Positions 1-9,884 are shown, counted from the stretch's first letter. The stretch is 64,000 nt of DNA from Leifsonia sp052114085 (GCF_052114085.1 NZ_JBFREB010000001.1:2356001-2420000); one strand, 5' to 3'. The notes: generated by a model not told the origin, from the sequence alone. A program made the numbers and translations.

Positions 1-606
1 TCGAAGTTCCCGCTGTTCGCCGAGCCGGTGCCGTCGTACGGCGGCCTGCAGTGGTCGGGCAACTTCGGCGAGTACGCCTTCCTGACCCGGTTGCGCGCCG
101 AGCAGCTCCGCGACATCGGGCCGGTGCTCGCCCCGCACTCGGCCTTCCTGCTCGCCCAGGGCGTCGAGACGCTGCCGTACCGGATCCAGGCGCACATCGA
201 CAACGCGCGGGCCGTGGCCGAATGGCTGGACGCGGACCCGCGCATCGAACGCGTGTACTGGGCCGGCCTGCCGGAGCACCCGCACCACGCTCGCGCGCAG
301 AAGTACCTGCCTCAGGGGCCGGGCAGCGTGTTCAGCTTCGAGGTGAAGGGCGGCCGCGCGGTCGGGCAGAAGCTCATCGAGTCGCTCAACCTCGCCAGCC
401 ACCTGGCCAACATCGGCGACGCGAAGACGCTGGTGATCCATCCCGCCTCGACCACTCACGCCCAGCTGACCGAGCAGCAGCTGCTCGACGCGGGCGTGCT
501 GCCCGGCGTCGTGCGCATCAGCGTCGGCATCGAGGACGTGGAGGACATCATCTACGATCTGGATCAGGCGCTCACCATCGCCGTCGAGGAGGCGAACGCA
601 GCATGA
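1..606 (+). CDS. O-acetylhomoserine sulfhydrylase-like PLP enzyme, C-terminal part
   Basis: Only the last 201 residues are in the window; the open frame runs in from the left edge. The segment with SYGGLQWSGNFGEYAF, the SHLANIGDAKTLVIHPAS stretch and the terminal GVVRISVGIEDVEDII are typical of the Cys/Met metabolism PLP family, specifically the long O-acetylhomoserine/O-acetylserine sulfhydrylases (MetY type), which make homocysteine from O-acetylhomoserine and sulfide. The catalytic PLP lysine lies outside the window. The stop codon overlaps the ATG of the next gene (ATGA), so the CoA-binding protein downstream is co-translated. Cystathionine gamma-synthase/lyase relatives are the main alternative. 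Confidence 0.85.
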   Translation, partial: SKFPLFAEPVPSYGGLQWSGNFGEYAFLTRLRAEQLRDIGPVLAPHSAFLLAQGVETLPYRIQAHIDNARAVAEWLDADPRIERVYWAGLPEHPHHARAQKYLPQGPGSVFSFEVKGGRAVGQKLIESLNLASHLANIGDAKTLVIHPASTTHAQLTEQQLLDAGVLPGVVRISVGIEDVEDIIYDLDQALTIAVEEANAA

Positions 607-1190
607 CGACCGCGGCACCGGCAATCGGCTCCACCACGGAGGTCCAGCTCGCCAACGGTCTGAGCTGCGCGCTGCCGTCGGACTCGCCGCTAGCGAAGCT
701 GCTCGCGTCGGAGCGGACCTGGGTCGGCCCTGACGCGAAGGAGCGCCTGCGCATCCTGCGCGCGGCGAAGTCGGTCGCCATCGTCGGCGCCTCGCCCAAC
801 CCGGCGCGCTCCTCGTACTTCGTCGGCACCTACCTGCAGCAGTCCAGCGACTTCCGCGTCTACTTCGTCAACCCGAACGCCGACACCATCCTCGGCGAGA
901 AGGCCTACCCCGACCTCGCCTCCCTGCCCGAGGTGCCGGACATCGTGGATGTGTTCCGCAAGGCGAGTGACATCCCTGCGGTCATCGACGAGGTCGTCGC
1001 CGTCGGTGCGCCGACCGTGTGGGTTCAGCTGGGGATCTGGAACCAGGAGGCCGCGGAGTACGGCGAGTCGCGGGGTCTGACCGTGGTCATGGACCGGTGC
1101 ATCAAGATCGAGCACGCCCGCTTCCACGGAGGACTGCACCTCATGGGGTTCGACACCGGCCAGATCACGGCGCGCAAGACCGCCCGCTGA
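603..1190 (+). CDS. CoA-binding domain protein (YccU-like)
   Basis: This 195-residue protein has the Rossmann CoA-binding fold. VAIVGASPNPARSSYFV near residue 60 is the nucleotide loop. It is followed by the YFVNPNADTILGEKAYPDL strand-turn and the conserved end with VVMDRCIKIEHARF. The family resembles the CoA-binding domain of succinyl-CoA synthetase alpha, but the free-standing members have no firmly assigned reaction. It starts at the ATG that overlaps the stop of the upstream sulfhydrylase and so is translationally coupled to it. This pairing hints at a role tied to O-acetylhomoserine/CoA metabolism (inference). Confidence 0.85.
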   Translation: MTTAAPAIGSTTEVQLANGLSCALPSDSPLAKLLASERTWVGPDAKERLRILRAAKSVAIVGASPNPARSSYFVGTYLQQSSDFRVYFVNPNADTILGEKAYPDLASLPEVPDIVDVFRKASDIPAVIDEVVAVGAPTVWVQLGIWNQEAAEYGESRGLTVVMDRCIKIEHARFHGGLHLMGFDTGQITARKTAR

Positions 1191-1208
1191 GCCGACCCCC
1201 GCGCCCGG

Positions 1209-1805
1209 CTACGCGGCGCGGGCGACGATGTGGAAGACGTGCCAGTGCTTCGGACCTTCGAACGACATCCCGCGGCGGTCCTCCTCGGTGAGCTGGAGCA
1301 CGTCCATCCCGGTCAGCATGCCCTCGACCTGGCTGCGGTCGTGGAAGCTCATCCCGGCGCGCCCGACCCACTGGTCGTGGGGGCCGAACAGCTGGCCGGC
1401 GAACAGACCGCCCGGCCGGAGCGCCTCGCGTAGATCCGCCCAGAGGTACGGGAAGTGGCTCTCGTCGCAGAACGGGAGCGCGAAGCCGGCGTAGACGAGG
1501 TCCGCCTGCGGGAGCTCCCCCAGGTTCTCGAACGACGCACGACGAACCGTCACCCGCTGCGACGCCTCCGGGGACAGCCCCTTCCGGACGCGTCCTTCGA
1601 CGCCCGGGTCCGCATCCACCGCGAGAACGCGCCAGCCGTGCTCGGCCAAGTGGCGGGTCTCGACGCCGTCTCCGCAGCCGAGGTCGATCGCCTCCCCCGG
1701 CGAGCCGTCCCCGGATGCCGCCCACGCGGCGAGCGCGCTCGTGAAGGTGGGCCGCACGCCGCGGCCGCCCTGCTCCTCGTAGAACTGCGACCAGTCGAAC
1801 GCCAT
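1209..1805 (-). CDS. class I SAM-dependent methyltransferase
   Basis: This 198-residue protein starts at MAFDWSQFYEEQ (ATG at 1805); a longer open frame upstream runs into the promoter of the divergent regulator and is not used here. Motif I is EAIDLGCGDGVETRHLA around residues 38-54. It is followed by the acidic strand end LAVDADPG, and DLVYAGFALPFCDES marks motif IV. The fold is that of small methyltransferases of the Methyltransf_11/25 kind; the substrate cannot be read from sequence. It is divergent from the SARP-type gene, with 52 bases between starts, and converges on the CoA-binding gene. Confidence 0.8.
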   Translation of the reverse strand: MAFDWSQFYEEQGGRGVRPTFTSALAAWAASGDGSPGEAIDLGCGDGVETRHLAEHGWRVLAVDADPGVEGRVRKGLSPEASQRVTVRRASFENLGELPQADLVYAGFALPFCDESHFPYLWADLREALRPGGLFAGQLFGPHDQWVGRAGMSFHDRSQVEGMLTGMDVLQLTEEDRRGMSFEGPKHWHVFHIVARAA

Positions 1806-1857
1806 GCGGCCGAGCCTACACACGCGCCGGAGGGGCGCACTGGCTAAGATCGGGCGG

Positions 1858-4800
1858 GTGCAGACCGCGCCCCCGCCTCCCCGCGTCGCCGTGCTCGGCC
1901 CGGTGCTTGTGGAGGACCGGAGCGGCGCGCTGACCGAGCCCGCCGGCGCGCTCGGCAAGAGCCTGATCGTCGCACTCGTCCTCGCCCGAGGCACTGCGAC
2001 CGTCCCGTCCCTGGTCGAGGACCTGTGGGACGACGCCCCGCCGCGGCAGGAACGCGCCGCGTTGCAGACGCTGGTGTCCCGGGTGCGCACCACCAGCGCG
2101 CACGGACTGGTGGAGTCGACGCCGAGCGGCTATGCGCTCGCCGTCTCCCCCGAGCAGACCGACCTCGGACTGGCCCGCCAGGCCGTCGACCGTGCCAGCG
2201 CCGCCCTCCGCGCAGGCGACGCCGCAGCGGCCGCCACCGAAGCCACCGCAGCGCTCGCCCTGTGGCGGGGCGAACCGGGCGCCGAGCTCGGCAGCACCCC
2301 GCTCGCCGACGAGCTGCTGCGCACGGCAGCGACCCTGCGCGACGATCTGCTGCTCATCCGCGCCCGTGGCCGTCGTTCGGCCGGCGACCATGCCGGAGCG
2401 CTCGCCGACCTCCTTCCGCTGATCGAGCAGCGACCACTGGATGAGACCCTGCGCCTGGAGCAGCTCCGCACCCTGGCCGAGGCCGGCCGCCGCAGCGAGG
2501 CCCTGCTCACCTTCGCGGAGCTGAAGGAGGCGCTGCTCGACCGGCTGGGGACGCGTCCCGGCCCCGAACTCGTCGCCCTGAACGCCGAGCTGCTCGCCGC
2601 CGACGAGGAGGAGCGCCCGTCCGCGCCGCGCCGGGTACGGATCGGCCTGCGGTCGGCTCCGAACGCCCTGGTCGGTCGCGAGTACGACCTGGAGGCGGTC
2701 GAAGACCTCGTCGCCACGTCCCGGCTGACGACCATCCTGGGTGCCGGCGGCCTGGGCAAGACGCGGCTGGCGCAGGAGGTCGGCAATCGCGCCGTCCACA
2801 CGCCCGCGGTCATCGTGGTGGAACTCGCCAGCGTCCGCTCCGGTGAGGATGTGGAGCTCGCCTTCGCCTCGACGCTCGGCATCCGTGAGGCGCGGGCCGC
2901 TCGGCCGGCCGACCCGGGTGCACAGCTGGACCTTCGCTCCCGCATCCTGGGCCTGCTGTCGGAGCGCGAGACGCTCCTGATCGTCGACAACTGCGAACAC
3001 ATCGTGGATGCGGCGGCCGCCTACGTGCAGGACATCCTGGACTCCACGACCACCGTACGGGTGCTGGCCACCAGCCGTGCCCCGCTCACCATCGGCGCCG
3101 AGCACGTCTACCCGCTGGACTCGCTCAAGAGTTCCGACGGCGGCACCGGAACCGCGGACGCCGGCGAGTACGGCCCTGCCGTCGCCCTCTTCGTGGAACG
3201 CGCCCGCGCCGCCCGGCCCGGCGCCGTGCTGCCCCTCGACGTCGTCGCCCGGCTCTGCGACCGACTCGACGGCCTCCCGCTGGCGATCGAGCTCGCCGCC
3301 GCGCGCACCCGCTCCCTCTCGGTGGACGAGATCGAGCGCCGGCTCGGCAACCGTTTCACTCTTCTGACCGGCGGCGAACGCACCGCGCCCGAACGACATC
3401 GCACGCTGCTGGCCGTGATCGAATGGAGCTGGAACCTCCTGGGCGCGTCCGAGCAGGCGCTGCTGCGGCGGCTGTCGCGGTTCCCGGACGGCTTCAGCAC
3501 CGAAGCGGCGGAGGCCGTCGCCGGCCCGTCGTCCGCCGCGGTTCTCGACGACCTCGACGCGCTGGTCGCGCAGTCCCTGGTGACGGTGACGGAGGACGCC
3601 GCCACCGGCCTGCTGCGCTACCGGATGCTCGAGACCGTGCGCGAGTTCGGCGACCGCGAACTGCTGGCAGCCGGCGAGGTCGACGACGTCGTATCCGGGA
3701 TGGATGCGTGGGCCACCGCATTCTGCCGCGACGCGCTCGTCCTGATGCACGGCCGCGATCAGGTCGGCACATTCCAGCGCGTGACCGCCGAGCAGGACAA
3801 CCTGGTGGCCGTGCTGCGCTCGGCGCTGGACGCCGCGCGACGCGAAACCGTCGCCGTGGTCTTCGCCACGCTCTCGTACTACTGGTCGCTCCGCAGCGCG
3901 CACTCGGAGGTACTCGGCTTCGGCACCGCGGTCATGACCGCATTCGCGAAGTGGGAGCCGACGGGCGAGCTCCGCGAGGCCGTCGCCGCCTGCTACACGA
4001 TCATCGGCGGCACCTTCCTGTTCGTCGATCTGCGGACGGCGGCGGTCGCCATCTCGCGCCTCCGCCGCATGCGCCGGACCCGCCCGTTCGCCGACCGGCG
4101 CCTCGATGCGATGGCCGCGCTCGTGCTGCACGCGGGCCGGGTCGACTCGGGCACCGCCCTGCTGACCGAGTACGCCGCCTCGGCCGACCCCGAGACCGCC
4201 GCGATGGGCAACCTGCTGCTCGCCCAGCTCCGCGAGAACGCGGGCGAGTTGGATGAGGCGCTCGCCTCCGCGACGCGAGCCTGGGAGAACGCGCAGATCG
4301 TCGGCGACACCTGGTCGATGGCGTCGGCCGCGCAGGGCATCGCACAGTCGCACAGTCAGCTGGCGCATCCCGCCGAGGCGCTGGAGTGGGCGCAGCGGGC
4401 GTACGAGCAGATGGCGCTCCTGCAGGCGGACGGCGACCTGCGCCAGCTCGACTGGCTGATCGCCATCAATGCGATCTCGACCGGCGACACCGCGCAGGGC
4501 CGACGCCTGCTGGAGCGCTACCTGGCGGCCGAGGTGGACCGGACCGGGTTCGACTACGCGGACTATTACGCGATCGGGTACGCCGGCATGGCCGAGATCG
4601 CGCTCGCCGAGGGTGATCGGGCGGAAGCCGTCCGTCTGTACGACCAGGCCCTCGGCGCGATCACCGACGCGCGCGACACCCGCGCCGTGGCCATGAGTCC
4701 GTGGATGATCATGCTGGGTGCCGCCGCGCTCGTCGCCCGGCTGACGGCGCACAGCGCATCGCCCGACGTCGTGGACAGGGACGAGACCGACGCGGCGGCC

Positions 4801-5157
4801 GCCGCCCTCCGCACGCGCATGCTGGTCACCGCGCGGCTCAACCCGCCGACCCTCGACCAGCCGGTGATGGGCTCGGGCTTCGCCGGCTACGCCGCGTGGA
4901 TGCTCGACGTGCGAACGGCCGAGCGCCATGCGCAGGCCGCTGGGTGGGTCGCGACCGGCCTCGCCCTGTTCGCCCTGGCCGCACGCGCCAACTCCCGTCA
5001 GGATGTGGCCAGCCTGCACCGAGACGTCCTGGCTGCCCGGATCACGGACGTCTGGGGCAGTGACGCTCTCGACGCGGCTGTCGCCGCGGCCGCATCCCTC
5101 TCCCCCGTCGACGCCGTCTCCCAGGGGCTGTCGCTGCTCACCGATCTGCGGGCGTGA
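1858..5157 (+). CDS. SARP/AfsR-type regulator with STAND ATPase
   Basis: The protein has 1099 residues from a GTG start; this start gives the usual family N-terminus VQTAPPPPRVAVLGPV. Residues ~1-95 form the OmpR-like winged helix and ~100-240 the bacterial transcriptional activator (BTAD) repeat domain. From ~275 there is a STAND/NB-ARC ATPase with P-loop GAGGLGKTRLAQ near 296 and a Walker B-like LLIVDNCEHI. The rest is helical TPR-like repeats. Such proteins sense a signal through the repeat region and activate nearby promoters. No biosynthetic cluster is next to it, so its target is unknown; the 5.2-7.9 kb cassette downstream is a candidate. Confidence 0.85.
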   Translation: MQTAPPPPRVAVLGPVLVEDRSGALTEPAGALGKSLIVALVLARGTATVPSLVEDLWDDAPPRQERAALQTLVSRVRTTSAHGLVESTPSGYALAVSPEQTDLGLARQAVDRASAALRAGDAAAAATEATAALALWRGEPGAELGSTPLADELLRTAATLRDDLLLIRARGRRSAGDHAGALADLLPLIEQRPLDETLRLEQLRTLAEAGRRSEALLTFAELKEALLDRLGTRPGPELVALNAELLAADEEERPSAPRRVRIGLRSAPNALVGREYDLEAVEDLVATSRLTTILGAGGLGKTRLAQEVGNRAVHTPAVIVVELASVRSGEDVELAFASTLGIREARAARPADPGAQLDLRSRILGLLSERETLLIVDNCEHIVDAAAAYVQDILDSTTTVRVLATSRAPLTIGAEHVYPLDSLKSSDGGTGTADAGEYGPAVALFVERARAARPGAVLPLDVVARLCDRLDGLPLAIELAAARTRSLSVDEIERRLGNRFTLLTGGERTAPERHRTLLAVIEWSWNLLGASEQALLRRLSRFPDGFSTEAAEAVAGPSSAAVLDDLDALVAQSLVTVTEDAATGLLRYRMLETVREFGDRELLAAGEVDDVVSGMDAWATAFCRDALVLMHGRDQVGTFQRVTAEQDNLVAVLRSALDAARRETVAVVFATLSYYWSLRSAHSEVLGFGTAVMTAFAKWEPTGELREAVAACYTIIGGTFLFVDLRTAAVAISRLRRMRRTRPFADRRLDAMAALVLHAGRVDSGTALLTEYAASADPETAAMGNLLLAQLRENAGELDEALASATRAWENAQIVGDTWSMASAAQGIAQSHSQLAHPAEALEWAQRAYEQMALLQADGDLRQLDWLIAINAISTGDTAQGRRLLERYLAAEVDRTGFDYADYYAIGYAGMAEIALAEGDRAEAVRLYDQALGAITDARDTRAVAMSPWMIMLGAAALVARLTAHSASPDVVDRDETDAAAAALRTRMLVTARLNPPTLDQPVMGSGFAGYAAWMLDVRTAERHAQAAGWVATGLALFALAARANSRQDVASLHRDVLAARITDVWGSDALDAAVAAAASLSPVDAVSQGLSLLTDLRA

Positions 5158-5167
5158 CCCAATTTAG

Positions 5168-5209
5168 CAACTTAAGTTGACAGTCGCGAATAAGCAACTA
5201 TAGTTGCTT
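5168..5209 (+). promoter_or_regulatory. dual palindromic operator over a leaderless promoter
   Basis: Two palindromes share the core CAACT-2-AGTTG: CAACTTAAGTTG (5168-5179) and AAGCAACTATAGTTGCTT (5192-5209, 18 bases, perfect). Their centres are 27 bases apart. A consensus -35 TTGACA (5177-5182) overlaps the first, and a -10 TATAGT (5199-5204, 16-base spacer) sits in the middle of the second. Transcription would start at about 5211-5213, at the ATG of the HTH gene (5212), so the mRNA should be leaderless. Autorepression by the HTH protein is inferred. Confidence 0.7.
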
Positions 5210-5211
5210 GC

Positions 5212-5454
5212 ATGAGCCCCACCACCCCGTTCCCGGATCCCGTCGGCGGCGTCGCCGACGGTCTCGCCGCCGTCGTCGCGCTCCGCGAACTCGCCGACCG
5301 CCTCGAAGACGCCGAGGTCGAGCGCGCCCTGCGCGAAGGCTGGACCTGGACGCAGATCGCCGACGCGCTCGGCATCACCCGCCAAGCCGTCCACAAGAAG
5401 CACCTGCGCCGTGTGGCCGCCGCCGGCGTCGAACTGAGGAGACGCAATGTCTGA
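5212..5454 (+). CDS. small helix-turn-helix regulator
   Basis: This 80-residue protein has a clear HTH at residues ~40-65: EGWTWTQIADALGITRQAVHKKHLRR. Before it is a helix EVERALREGW that resembles the spacer helix seen in partner genes of Clp-N proteins. There is no Shine-Dalgarno sequence ahead of the ATG, which lies 2 bases after an 18-base palindrome and about where transcription should begin. It overlaps the Clp-N gene by 8 bases, so the two are co-translated. The double palindrome upstream is its likely operator, and the ABC exporter 0.6 kb downstream a likely target. Confidence 0.8.
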   Translation: MSPTTPFPDPVGGVADGLAAVVALRELADRLEDAEVERALREGWTWTQIADALGITRQAVHKKHLRRVAAAGVELRRRNV

Positions 5455-5956
5455 GACCCCCGACGGCTCCACGCAGAACGTGCCCGGCCAGCCGCTGTCA
5501 CGCGCCCTGCGACCCGTCATCATCCGCTCCGTGACCGAGGCGCAGCAGCGCAGCTCGGCCACCGTCGAGGCCGAGCACCTCCTGCTCGCCCTGTCCCGCG
5601 ACGGCAGCCCGTCCGTCCGCACCGCGTTCGCCGACGCCGGCCTCGACCCGGACGGCCTCGAGGCCGCGCTCGCCGGCGAACGCGCCGCCAGTCTCCGCGT
5701 CGCCGGAGTCACCCCCCCTCCCGCCGAGCGCCTCGCCGCCGCCCCCCGCGTCACCCGACCCCGCTGGGGCGCCTCCGCCCGGGAGGCGCTCGTTCGCGCC
5801 CACCGGACCGCCGCCGCGAACCGACGGCAGCGCTCCGGTGAGCTCGACCTGCTCGCCGCCATCCTGGGCCTGGAGCTGGGCACTGTCCCGCGCCTGCTCA
5901 CCCTCGCCGGCGTCGACCGGGAGGGACTGCTCGCCTCGGCACGTCGCGCAGCCTGA
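5447..5956 (+). CDS. Clp N-terminal (ClpA/ClpB-like repeat) domain protein
   Basis: This 169-residue protein has two Clp-N repeats and no AAA+ domain. The first is at residues ~22-75 (ALRPVIIRSVTEAQQRSS, EAEHLLLALSRDG) and the second at ~105-165 (WGASAREALVRAHRTAAANR, SGELDLLAAILGLE). Clp-N domains bind substrates or adaptors in ClpA/ClpC; free-standing versions paired with a small HTH protein recur in actinobacteria, perhaps as a ligand-binding or protease-delivery partner of that regulator. The ATG has a good GAGGAGA ribosome site and overlaps the HTH stop by 8 bases. The exact role is not known. Confidence 0.8.
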   Translation: MSETPDGSTQNVPGQPLSRALRPVIIRSVTEAQQRSSATVEAEHLLLALSRDGSPSVRTAFADAGLDPDGLEAALAGERAASLRVAGVTPPPAERLAAAPRVTRPRWGASAREALVRAHRTAAANRRQRSGELDLLAAILGLELGTVPRLLTLAGVDREGLLASARRAA

Positions 5957-6095
5957 CCCACGGCGACTGACCGCGCTCCAGCACCCTCACACGCCCTCAC
6001 AGCCACTCCTCCGCCGTGTAAGCGGCACGTAAGGGCGGTGTAAGCGCGCGCCCGCATCATCGGAGCATCCCCATTTCCACCAGGAAAGGACCATC

Positions 6096-7093
<998 letters not shown>

Positions 7094-7097
<4 letters not shown>

Positions 7098-7912
7098 GCG
7101 CCATCGCCACCATCACACCGCCCTCGGAGCGGCGACTGAAGAACCACGTCAGCATCTCGCAGACGATCGCCAACACGCTGACCATGGCCCGCCGCGGCCT
7201 GCTGAAGATCAAGCGCACGCCAGAGCAGCTGTTCGATGTGACGCTCCAGCCGATCATCTTCACCGTCATGTTCGCCTACCTGTTCGGCGGGGCCATCGCC
7301 GGCGACGTGCAGTCCTACCTGCCGACGCTCATCCCGGGCATCCTCGTGCAGACCGTGATCACGACCTCCGTGGTGACCGGCGTGCAGCTGCGGGAAGACA
7401 TGGACAAGGGCGTGTTCGACCGCTTCAAATCGCTGCCGATCGCCCGCATCGCGCCCCTCTCGGGGGCCCTGCTGGCGGACACCCTCCGCTACACGATCGC
7501 CACCACGATCACCTTCGTGGTCGGGTTCATCATGGGGTATCACCCTGCGGCGGGTCTCGGATTCGTGATCCTCGCCGGGCTCCTTGTGATCGCCTGCTCG
7601 TGGGCGATCAGCTGGATCTTCGCCTTCTTCGGCGTGATCGCACGGACGGCCGGGTCCGTACAGGGCATCTCGTTCCTGGTGCTGTTCCCGCTGACGTTCT
7701 TCTCGAACGCCTTCGTGCCGGTCGACACGCTGCCCTCGTGGCTCCAGTGGTTCGTGAACGTGAATCCGGTGTCGCACCTGGTCACCGCCGTGCGCGACCT
7801 CGCGAACAACGGCACGTGGAGTGTCGACGCCTGGATCGCCCTCGGAGGCGCGGCCGTGATCGTCGCCGTGTTCGCCCCGCTCACGGTCCGGGCGTACATG
7901 CGCAAGGCCTGA
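7094..7912 (+). CDS. ABC-2 type permease, DrrB family
   Basis: This 272-residue membrane protein has about six predicted helices. The first is IIFTVMFAYLFGGAIAG near residue 55. The ABC-2 signature block includes SFLVLFPLTFFSNAFVPVD near 190-215 and NPVSHLVTAVRDLANNG, the conserved DrrB end motif. It overlaps the ATPase gene by 4 bases. Together they form a drug-type exporter. Its stop codon is 4 bases ahead of a dispersed hairpin element, so little room is left for a terminator before the serine dehydratase frame. Confidence 0.9.
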
Positions 7913-7915
7913 CCC

Positions 7916-7972
7916 GGCCGAGGTGCGAGTAGTGGTCGCTATTCCTGCGGGATAGCGACCACCGTCTCGGCC
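7916..7972. repeat. dispersed hairpin element, copy A
   Basis: An inner perfect 11-base stem GTGGTCGCTAT (7932-7942) / ATAGCGACCAC (7952-7962) is extended by T-G, C-G, C-G pairs to a 3-base loop. An outer 7-base stem GGCCGAG (7916-7922) / CTCGGCC (7966-7972) closes it. It shares the run GAGTAGTGGTCGCTATT with copy B at 14192-14250. The right arm runs directly into the coding sequence of the serine dehydratase. Confidence 0.8.
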
Positions 7973-9337
7973 TTCGACCTGTTCTCGATCGGCATCGGTC
8001 CCTCGAGTTCGCACACCGTCGGACCGCTCCGAGCCGCCGCCGCGTTCGCCGCCCACGTCGAAGCCGAGGGCATGCTCGACCGTGTCGACCAGGTCACCTG
8101 CACGCTCTACGGCTCGCTCGGCTCCACCGGCATCGGTCATGGCACACCGGATGCGGTCATCGCCGGACTGCGCGGCCTGCGGCCCGAGACGTGTCGGCCG
8201 GAAGACGTCCGCGGCTCCTGGTCGGGCCTCCAGCCGGGCGCGACCCTGCTGCTCGCCGGCCGGCGGCGCATCCCGCTCTCGCAGGACGACATCGCGTTCG
8301 AGCCGCGGACGCGGCTGCCCGGCCACCCGAACGCCCTCACCCTGCGGGCGTGGGGACGGGACGCCTCGGGCGCGCGCTCGCCGCTCCCGCTGCTCGAGGA
8401 GACCTACTACTCGATCGGCGGCGGGTTCATCCGACGCGACGGCGAGGAGGCCGCGCTGGCGGCGCGCAACGCGCATCCCCTCCCCTACGACAGCGCAGAG
8501 GAGCTGCTGACGATCTGCGAACGGGACGGCATCCCGATCTGCGAAGTCGCCCAGCGCAACGAAGTCGCGCTGCACGGCGCCGACGCGACGCGGGAGCGGC
8601 TCGACCTCATCTGGGAGGCCATGGCCGAGTGCGTTGCGCGCGGACTGGCCGGCGACGGCACCCTGCCCGGGGGCCTCGGAGTCCGACGCCGGGCTGCCGC
8701 GATGCGGGAGCACCTGGAGGCTGTGCAGGACGACCCGGGTCGGGCGACGGCGCTGGAGTGGCTGCACGCGTTCGCACTCGCGGTGAACGAGGAGAACGCG
8801 TCCGGCGGGCGCGTGGTGACCGCGCCGACCAACGGCGCGGCCGGGATCGTCCCCGCCGTCGCTCACTACTACCTGCGGTTCGTGCCCGGCGCATCCCTGG
8901 AGGGCATCCGCCAGTACCTCCTGACCGCGACGGCCATCGGCTCGCTGTTCAAGGCCAATGCGTCCATCTCGGGAGCCGAAGGCGGCTGCCAGGCGGAGGT
9001 CGGCTCGGCCTGCGCGATGGCGGCCGGGGCCCTGTGCGCCGTGCTCGGCGGAACCCCGCGACAGGTCGAGAACGCCGCCGAAATCGCGATGGAGCACCAC
9101 CTCGGACTCACCTGCGACCCGGTCGGCGGTCTCGTGCAGATCCCGTGCATCGAGCGCAATGCGATCGCCTCCTCGACCGCCGTCTCCGCCGCCCGCCTCG
9201 CGCTGCACGGCGACGGGCGCCACCTGGTTTCGCTGGACACGGTGATCGAGACGATGCGGCAGACCGGGCTGGACATGTCCACCAAATACAAGGAGACGAG
9301 CGAGGGCGGCCTCGCTGTCAACGTCATCGAATGCTGA
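7952..9337 (+). CDS. sdaA: L-serine ammonia-lyase (dehydratase), start codon missing or non-standard
   Basis: The enzyme deaminates L-serine to pyruvate. Family similarity begins at codon 7964 (VSAFDLFSIGIGPSSSHTVGP) and is complete to the end (about 457 residues, normal length). The iron-sulfur regions GGCQAEVGSACAMAAG and LTCDPVGGLVQIPCIERNAI are intact. No ATG, GTG or TTG occurs in frame before the ATG at 8072, and starting there would delete the invariant SSSHTVGP loop. The frame is open back to the permease stop. The only candidates are ATA at 7952 (IATTVSAFDL; one base from ATG) and CTG at 7979. The right arm of hairpin copy A occupies the place of the start. Either a rare start is used or the gene is silenced. 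Confidence 0.75.
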   Translation: MATTVSAFDLFSIGIGPSSSHTVGPLRAAAAFAAHVEAEGMLDRVDQVTCTLYGSLGSTGIGHGTPDAVIAGLRGLRPETCRPEDVRGSWSGLQPGATLLLAGRRRIPLSQDDIAFEPRTRLPGHPNALTLRAWGRDASGARSPLPLLEETYYSIGGGFIRRDGEEAALAARNAHPLPYDSAEELLTICERDGIPICEVAQRNEVALHGADATRERLDLIWEAMAECVARGLAGDGTLPGGLGVRRRAAAMREHLEAVQDDPGRATALEWLHAFALAVNEENASGGRVVTAPTNGAAGIVPAVAHYYLRFVPGASLEGIRQYLLTATAIGSLFKANASISGAEGGCQAEVGSACAMAAGALCAVLGGTPRQVENAAEIAMEHHLGLTCDPVGGLVQIPCIERNAIASSTAVSAARLALHGDGRHLVSLDTVIETMRQTGLDMSTKYKETSEGGLAVNVIEC

Positions 9338-9386
9338 CCGCGGATTCTCCTAGGCGGTTCGGAGGGTCGGGCAATACGCTGCGATC

Positions 9387-9875
9387 ATGACCGTGATGGA
9401 CATCCCCTTCCACACCATCGACGGCGAGCCGACCACCCTCTCTGCGTATGCGGGCCAGGTCATCCTCGTCGTCAACGTCGCCTCTCGCTGCGGGCTCGCG
9501 CCGCAGTACGAGAAGCTCGAGCGATTGCAGGAGACCTACGGCGACCGCGGGTTCACGGTCGTGGGCTTCCCGAGCAACCAGTTCCTGCAGGAGCTGAGCT
9601 CCACCGACGCGATCAAGGAGTACTGCTCCACCACCTGGGGTGTCACGTTCCCCATGATGGAGAAGGTGCGCCTGAACGGCCGCAACGCGCACCCGATCTA
9701 CCAGGAGCTGACCAAGACACCGGATGCGCAGGGCAAGGCCGGCAAGGTGAAGTGGAACTTCGAGAAGTTCGTGGTGACGCCCGACTGCGTCGTACACCGC
9801 TTCCGTCCGCAGACCGAGCCGGACGACCCGGCCATCGTCGGACTGATCGAGGAGTCGCTGCCCGCTGCTGCGTGA
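9387..9875 (+). CDS. glutathione peroxidase-family thiol peroxidase
   Basis: The protein has 162 residues. The catalytic motif is VNVASRCGLAPQY with peroxidatic Cys35 in the place of selenocysteine. It is followed by FPSNQF (Gln65) and KWNFEKF (Trp123, Asn124), completing the catalytic tetrad. Cys80 (KEYC) sits where thioredoxin-dependent members keep their resolving cysteine. The bacterium is an actinobacterium, which usually lacks glutathione, so thioredoxin or a mycothiol system is the likely reductant (inference). It stands alone 49 bases after sdaA. Confidence 0.92.
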   Translation: MTVMDIPFHTIDGEPTTLSAYAGQVILVVNVASRCGLAPQYEKLERLQETYGDRGFTVVGFPSNQFLQELSSTDAIKEYCSTTWGVTFPMMEKVRLNGRNAHPIYQELTKTPDAQGKAGKVKWNFEKFVVTPDCVVHRFRPQTEPDDPAIVGLIEESLPAAA

Positions 9876-9884
9876 GCTGCGCGC

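Noticed and set aside
1816..5019. 1067-codon open frame antisense to the SARP regulator, and similar long frames antisense at 6203-9223 and 24201-29030
   Set aside because: Third-position GC bias removes stop codons on the other strand; the sense genes have clear family motifs, the antisense frames none.
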